DNA from: Verrucomicrobia subdivision 3 bacterium UBA693
GTDB lineage: Bacteria > Verrucomicrobiota > Verrucomicrobiia > Limisphaerales > UBA8199
Assembly (NCBI GenBank): GCA_002298785.1
Contig: DBMR01000071.1
Location: forward strand, 62,001-126,000
Direction of reading: 5' to 3'
Length of the DNA: 64,000 bases
The notes beneath the pieces are model-generated. The model worked only from the letters and a program-made list of their open reading frames with translations, was not told the DNA's origin and made no database searches. The translations under genes and the position numbers were made by a program. Of this stretch, positions 60,977-64,000 are shown piece after piece (within the stretch, counting starts at the first letter, position 1; each line of letters begins with the position of its first letter).

Positions 60977-61606
60977 ATGACAAGTCAGTTTTACCGGCTC
61001 GTTCGAGATCTCCACCTCTATCTCGGGTTGTTCATCAGTCCATTCCTGCTCGTCTTCTCGGTCAGCGTCTTCTTTCTCGTCCATTCCTGGCTGCCCCGGC
61101 TGGGGAGTCAAACTTCCAGCACTCGCGTGATTCCAGCGGTAACTCTGTCCAACGATTGGCAAAACCTCTCGGGACGGTCACGCATCGACGCGTTAAAACC
61201 CATGCTCGAGGCGTGCGGCGTCCGCGGTGAAGTGGGTTTCATTCGGCACCAGGTCAAAGAGGAAAAGTTGATCATCCCCGTGACCATCCCCGGGCGCGAG
61301 ACGACCGTGAGCATTAACCTCTCGAACCGTGAGGCCACCATCGTGACGCGTGAAACGGGTCTGGCGGATGCCTTGGTGGTGCTGCACAAATCCCCCGGCC
61401 AGCACGGTCCGGATATCCGGATGAACTGGTTCGCTATGAGAGCCTGGCGCTGGCTCGCTGACGCCTCGGTTTACCTCCTGCTGCTGATCACCGTCACCGG
61501 CATTTACCTTTGGTATGTCCTGCGGTCGGAGCGAGCGGTGGGAATACTGCTTTTCTCGGCCGGAACGTTGATATTTTTCGCCATGACCTATGCCCTCATC
61601 TGTTGA
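60977..61606 (+). CDS. PepSY-associated membrane protein
   Basis: The 209-residue protein begins RLVRDLHLYLGLFISPFLLVFSVSVFFLVHSW, the classic first helix of PepSY-type transmembrane proteins, with a His in the helix. A periplasmic domain at about 45-150 has PepSY-like strands (IDALKPMLEACGVRGEVGFI). Then AMRAWRWLADASVYLLLLITVTGIYLWYVL and a final helix follow. Full PepSY_TM proteins are longer and often link to iron-siderophore reduction. Here the function appears divided between two genes that overlap by 17 bases, and no TonB receptor gene is in view. Confidence 0.72.
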   Translation: MTSQFYRLVRDLHLYLGLFISPFLLVFSVSVFFLVHSWLPRLGSQTSSTRVIPAVTLSNDWQNLSGRSRIDALKPMLEACGVRGEVGFIRHQVKEEKLIIPVTIPGRETTVSINLSNREATIVTRETGLADALVVLHKSPGQHGPDIRMNWFAMRAWRWLADASVYLLLLITVTGIYLWYVLRSERAVGILLFSAGTLIFFAMTYALIC

Positions 61607-62279
61607 AACGACCAATGCGGACCACCCGCCCGGGACCCCGCGGTGGCGGGCCGGATTCGAGCGGTGGAATCGCAAGCTGCATTTCTACGTGGGGTTGTTC
61701 CTGCTTTGGTTTCTCTGGCTGTTCGCAGCGACCGGTCTCATTCTGAACCACCCCTCCTGGTCCTTTACGGAATTCTGGAAGAATCGAAAGCAGACGAATT
61801 ATGAGCGCGAGATTACGCCGCCTGGTCCCGAGGTGAAGGGCGACCTGGCTCAGGCGCGGATCATCATGGAGCAGATCGGAGTTAGGGGCGAGATTCTGTG
61901 GACCACGACCCGGACGGACCCGAGTCAATTCGAGTTTCAGGTCCGGCGCCCGGGCTATTTCTTCTTCATCAAAGCCGACTTGGCGCGGCACCGTGTGACC
62001 GTGCAGCAAAACGAGGTGAACCTGTGGGGAGTGACCCGAGTGTTGCACACGTTCACGGGGGTGCAAATGGATGATCCGCGCAATCGTCGCGACTGGCTTC
62101 TAACTTCAATGTGGGCTTACTCGATGGATGCCGTGGCTGCCGGCATCATCTTCATGGTGCTCAGCAGCCTGTATCTGTGGTTCCAACTGCCGCAGAAACG
62201 CCTGCCGGGAGCGCTCGCCCTCGGCCTCGGCACGCTGCTGTGCGGCCTTTTTTGCCTGGGCCTCAAATGGCTCTACTGA
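61590..62279 (+). CDS. PepSY-associated membrane protein, partner of the preceding gene
   Basis: The 229-residue product starts inside the previous gene (ATG 61590, 17-base overlap), so translation is coupled. It repeats the architecture: WNRKLHFYVGLFLLWFLWLFAATGLILNHPSW as the first helix, a periplasmic part (EVKGDLAQARIIMEQIGVRGEILW), VLHTFTGVQMDDP, and two C-terminal helices ending in CGLFCLGLKWLY. It is clearly a paralogue of the preceding protein, so the pair probably forms a heterodimer. The conserved RKLHFYVG and VLHTFTG histidines could bind haem, which is speculation. Confidence 0.72.
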   Translation: MPSSVETTNADHPPGTPRWRAGFERWNRKLHFYVGLFLLWFLWLFAATGLILNHPSWSFTEFWKNRKQTNYEREITPPGPEVKGDLAQARIIMEQIGVRGEILWTTTRTDPSQFEFQVRRPGYFFFIKADLARHRVTVQQNEVNLWGVTRVLHTFTGVQMDDPRNRRDWLLTSMWAYSMDAVAAGIIFMVLSSLYLWFQLPQKRLPGALALGLGTLLCGLFCLGLKWLY

Positions 62280-62309
62280 ATCGTGTCAGCGGTCCTCTCG
62301 AAGATTTCT

Positions 62310-63443
62310 CTATTTTTGACCGACCTTGCCGCGATAGAACCGCGTGCCGGCGCTGAACGGTATCGGGCTGGTGTACTCGAACACCCCCTGAAGGCAGTTC
62401 GTGGTGAAATTATTGGTCCACGTCAAAAGATCCGCACTGTCCTGAATTTGATAGATCCGATTGGTTTCTCCGGATAAACGCATTCGGAGGTAGCCGGCCT
62501 GCGGTGGAAGAATCTCGAGCTGCGGCGGTGGCGGAGCCGCACGGGTGGTCAGCGGAAACTGCGTGTCTTTGCCCAGCGCTGCCACACCGATCGCCCCCGG
62601 GTAGCTGTTGGTATTGGGCAGACCCGGGTTACCGATGCTCAAATGCCCCATCAGATTGGCCCCGGGCGGCAGAGTATCGGCCGGAATGACGGTCGAGAAC
62701 GAAGCCCCGGTCAACGCCCCGGTTTCAAACGGTTCTTCCGACAGATAGACCAGGTTGCTGGCACTGTCCATGATGCTCAGTTGCACAATGGCCACCGTGC
62801 TCCCGCCGAGCGAATCCCACCCCAATTGAAAGTCCCGCGTCGAGTCAATGTCCCGCGCCGCCGCCAGGTTCGTGAGTTGCGGCGTAACCGGATAACTCAA
62901 CGGCACCACCACCAGGTAAAAATTCAACGCCACACTGCGCACCCCGTCGTTGGTGGTGGCCATCGTGGTCGTATAACTGGCGGGCGTCAGCAACCCGATG
63001 GTGGTCGGGTACACTCCGTCCAGGGCGCTCTGCGAGTTCGTAAAATCTTCGAAACGCCACGAGAATTGGTTGGTATCCGGCATCAACTGCCGCAACGGCG
63101 TCGTATTGGAAGGCTTCACGGTTGCGTTAGCCACCAGGTTGTTGGAAGAAGCCACCACAAAGGAAATGAACCCATAAGCGTTACTGACCAGCGTTGGCGG
63201 CGCGACATCATTGGTCTGCTGATAAAAAATCGACTTGATGATGCCGAAATACGACACGTCAGCGCCGTGAACGTTGCCGATCACCAGCAACAGCGACAAC
63301 GGTAGCGCTAGGCAAATCCATCGGACACGCTGGCAAAGCTTGTTAGAAGGATGAACGGACGCCCGATTCCTGGCCGGATCCATCGCCACTCGAGCAGTGG
63401 AATTACCGGTCGATCCATGCTGGAACCGAGGTTGTGAAGTCAT
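62310..63443 (-). CDS. Exported protein of unknown function with C-terminal FYR module
   Basis: The 377-residue protein has an export signal about residues 42-60 (ICLALPLSLLLVIGNVHGA) after a long N-terminus, so the true start may be internal, for example Met 21. The body is Thr/Asn-rich beta structure (YFGIIKSIFYQQTNDVAPP, SFVVASSNNLVANATV). The last 70 residues form the module NRIYQIQDSADLLTWTNNF...GTRFYRGK seen in other exported proteins here. No enzymatic motif is found. The end of the gene converges on the PepSY pair. Confidence 0.7.
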   Translation of the reverse strand: MTSQPRFQHGSTGNSTARVAMDPARNRASVHPSNKLCQRVRWICLALPLSLLLVIGNVHGADVSYFGIIKSIFYQQTNDVAPPTLVSNAYGFISFVVASSNNLVANATVKPSNTTPLRQLMPDTNQFSWRFEDFTNSQSALDGVYPTTIGLLTPASYTTTMATTNDGVRSVALNFYLVVVPLSYPVTPQLTNLAAARDIDSTRDFQLGWDSLGGSTVAIVQLSIMDSASNLVYLSEEPFETGALTGASFSTVIPADTLPPGANLMGHLSIGNPGLPNTNSYPGAIGVAALGKDTQFPLTTRAAPPPPQLEILPPQAGYLRMRLSGETNRIYQIQDSADLLTWTNNFTTNCLQGVFEYTSPIPFSAGTRFYRGKVGQK

Positions 63444-63594
63444 AGATGGCTAATAGCACAACCTACGCAAAACCAAAACAGATTCCTGCCGGAAAATCCG
63501 CAGACGGTCTGGAAATCACCCGGAAGCAATAACGATCCAGTCCCCGCAAAGAACCAGGTCGTCATCCCGGTCAAAGAACGATCTTTGCATCAAT

Positions 63595-64000
63595 TCACCG
63601 GCTGGGTGCGCCGGTGATTGGGGGATAGCTCGCTTTGGCCAAAGTTAGCAGTCGTTCGCGAATTTTTGTGGCCAAAATCTCATAGCCCGCGGTGTTGATG
63701 TGGACATCGTCGCGGAACAATTTCGTGTCCGGCATACCGTCCGCCGCACGAAACGCGTCGCCAAAATCCTGCAACGTCAGCCACGGAACCCCGGTCAATC
63801 GCGCCGCCAGCAAAGCATTGACCTTTTCTGTGGCGCCAGGGCGCGGCGGCTTTTCATCGCGGCGCGGGAGAATGCCGAGTAGCAGGATCACCGCGTCGGG
63901 TTGTTTCGCGTGCGCGGCGGCGCAGACGGCCTCGATGCCAGCGGCAATGTCCTCTGGACGGTTGTCCACGGCGGTGTTGTTCGTACCGATCTTAATTACG
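63595..64000 (-). CDS. SGNH/GDSL hydrolase, 5' part beyond window edge
   Basis: Reading in from the window edge, the frame is KIGTNNTAVDNRPEDIAAGIEAVCAAAHA (the Asn block of SGNH hydrolases is in GTNN), then LLLGILPRRDEKP and, near the C-terminus, LFRDDVHINTAGYEILA with the Asp/His pair. About 135 C-terminal codons are present and the nucleophile serine block lies outside. The layout is that of PAF-acetylhydrolase-like SGNH enzymes that act on sugar esters. The 151-bp spacer to the upstream-coordinate gene (63444-63594) shows nothing. Confidence 0.88.
   Translation of the reverse strand, partial: VIKIGTNNTAVDNRPEDIAAGIEAVCAAAHAKQPDAVILLLGILPRRDEKPPRPGATEKVNALLAARLTGVPWLTLQDFGDAFRAADGMPDTKLFRDDVHINTAGYEILATKIRERLLTLAKASYPPITGAPSR

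Overview
The window looks like a chromosomal segment of a free-living Verrucomicrobium, closest in style to the Pedosphaera/Limisphaera branch. This is inferred from gene content, with no database search behind it. The clues are an ECF sigma factor overlapping a membrane FecR-LamG protein, many large secreted carbohydrate-active enzymes with weak or absent Shine-Dalgarno sequences, and a recurring Tyr...Ser-x-x-Leu-x-x-Trp...Phe-Tyr-Arg module typical of secreted proteins in this phylum. I see no phage, plasmid, insertion sequence, rRNA or CRISPR array.

Layout. 0-5.2 kb (minus strand): the start of a response regulator cut by the window edge, an M13 metallopeptidase, then uxaC and uxaE for hexuronate catabolism, followed by tRNA-Gly(GCC). 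5.8-11.3 kb (plus): an M60-like metallopeptidase, a six-hairpin glycosidase-like protein, and the sigma/FecR-LamG pair. 11.5-26.4 kb (plus): a polysaccharide-degradation run of CE1-type esterase, type B carboxylesterase, SASA acetylesterase, a second CE1 esterase, a 991-residue double esterase with malectin-like and lipocalin-like modules, a GH30 enzyme and a GH51 arabinofuranosidase. The last two share no modules with each other, but the double esterase and the GH51 protein share a 426-bp malectin-like cassette that is about 95% identical. 26.4-36.4 kb: a mixed region with a decayed reductase gene, a serine hydrolase, a Gfo/Idh/MocA oxidoreductase, a solitary AAA ATPase, a ParE/RelE-type toxin-antitoxin pair, two unknown exported proteins, a GH29 fucosidase, a scar made from two unrelated gene remnants, and a small HAD protein.

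36.5-54.4 kb: another CE1-like esterase, a NarL-type two-component pair, two repeat-rich exported proteins (one carrying a GH71/GH99-like domain), GH127, a SIR2 deacylase translationally coupled to a GH110-like beta-helix protein, a jelly-roll protein, an SGNH hydrolase and a DUF2891 protein. 54.4-55.8 kb: a frameshifted lipoprotein gene and two small membrane proteins. 56-60 kb: a LysR regulator divergent from pirin, wrbA, yceI and a DODA-type dioxygenase, with a perfect inverted repeat between them. 60-64 kb: a GreA/GreB-like protein, a pair of PepSY-type membrane proteins, an exported unknown and the 3' part of an SGNH hydrolase gene.

How it fits together (inference). The exported enzymes would remove ester groups, arabinose, fucose and galactose and cut uronic-acid-containing backbones. 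UxaC and UxaE would then take the released uronates into central metabolism. Glucuronoarabinoxylan and pectin side chains suit GH30, GH51, GH127 and the CE1 enzymes. GH29, the GH110-like protein, SASA and M60 would also suit glycoprotein or mucin-like substrates. The most unusual feature is module shuffling: the same malectin-like, lipocalin-like and beta-helix modules are re-used in different orders with different catalytic domains inside one locus.
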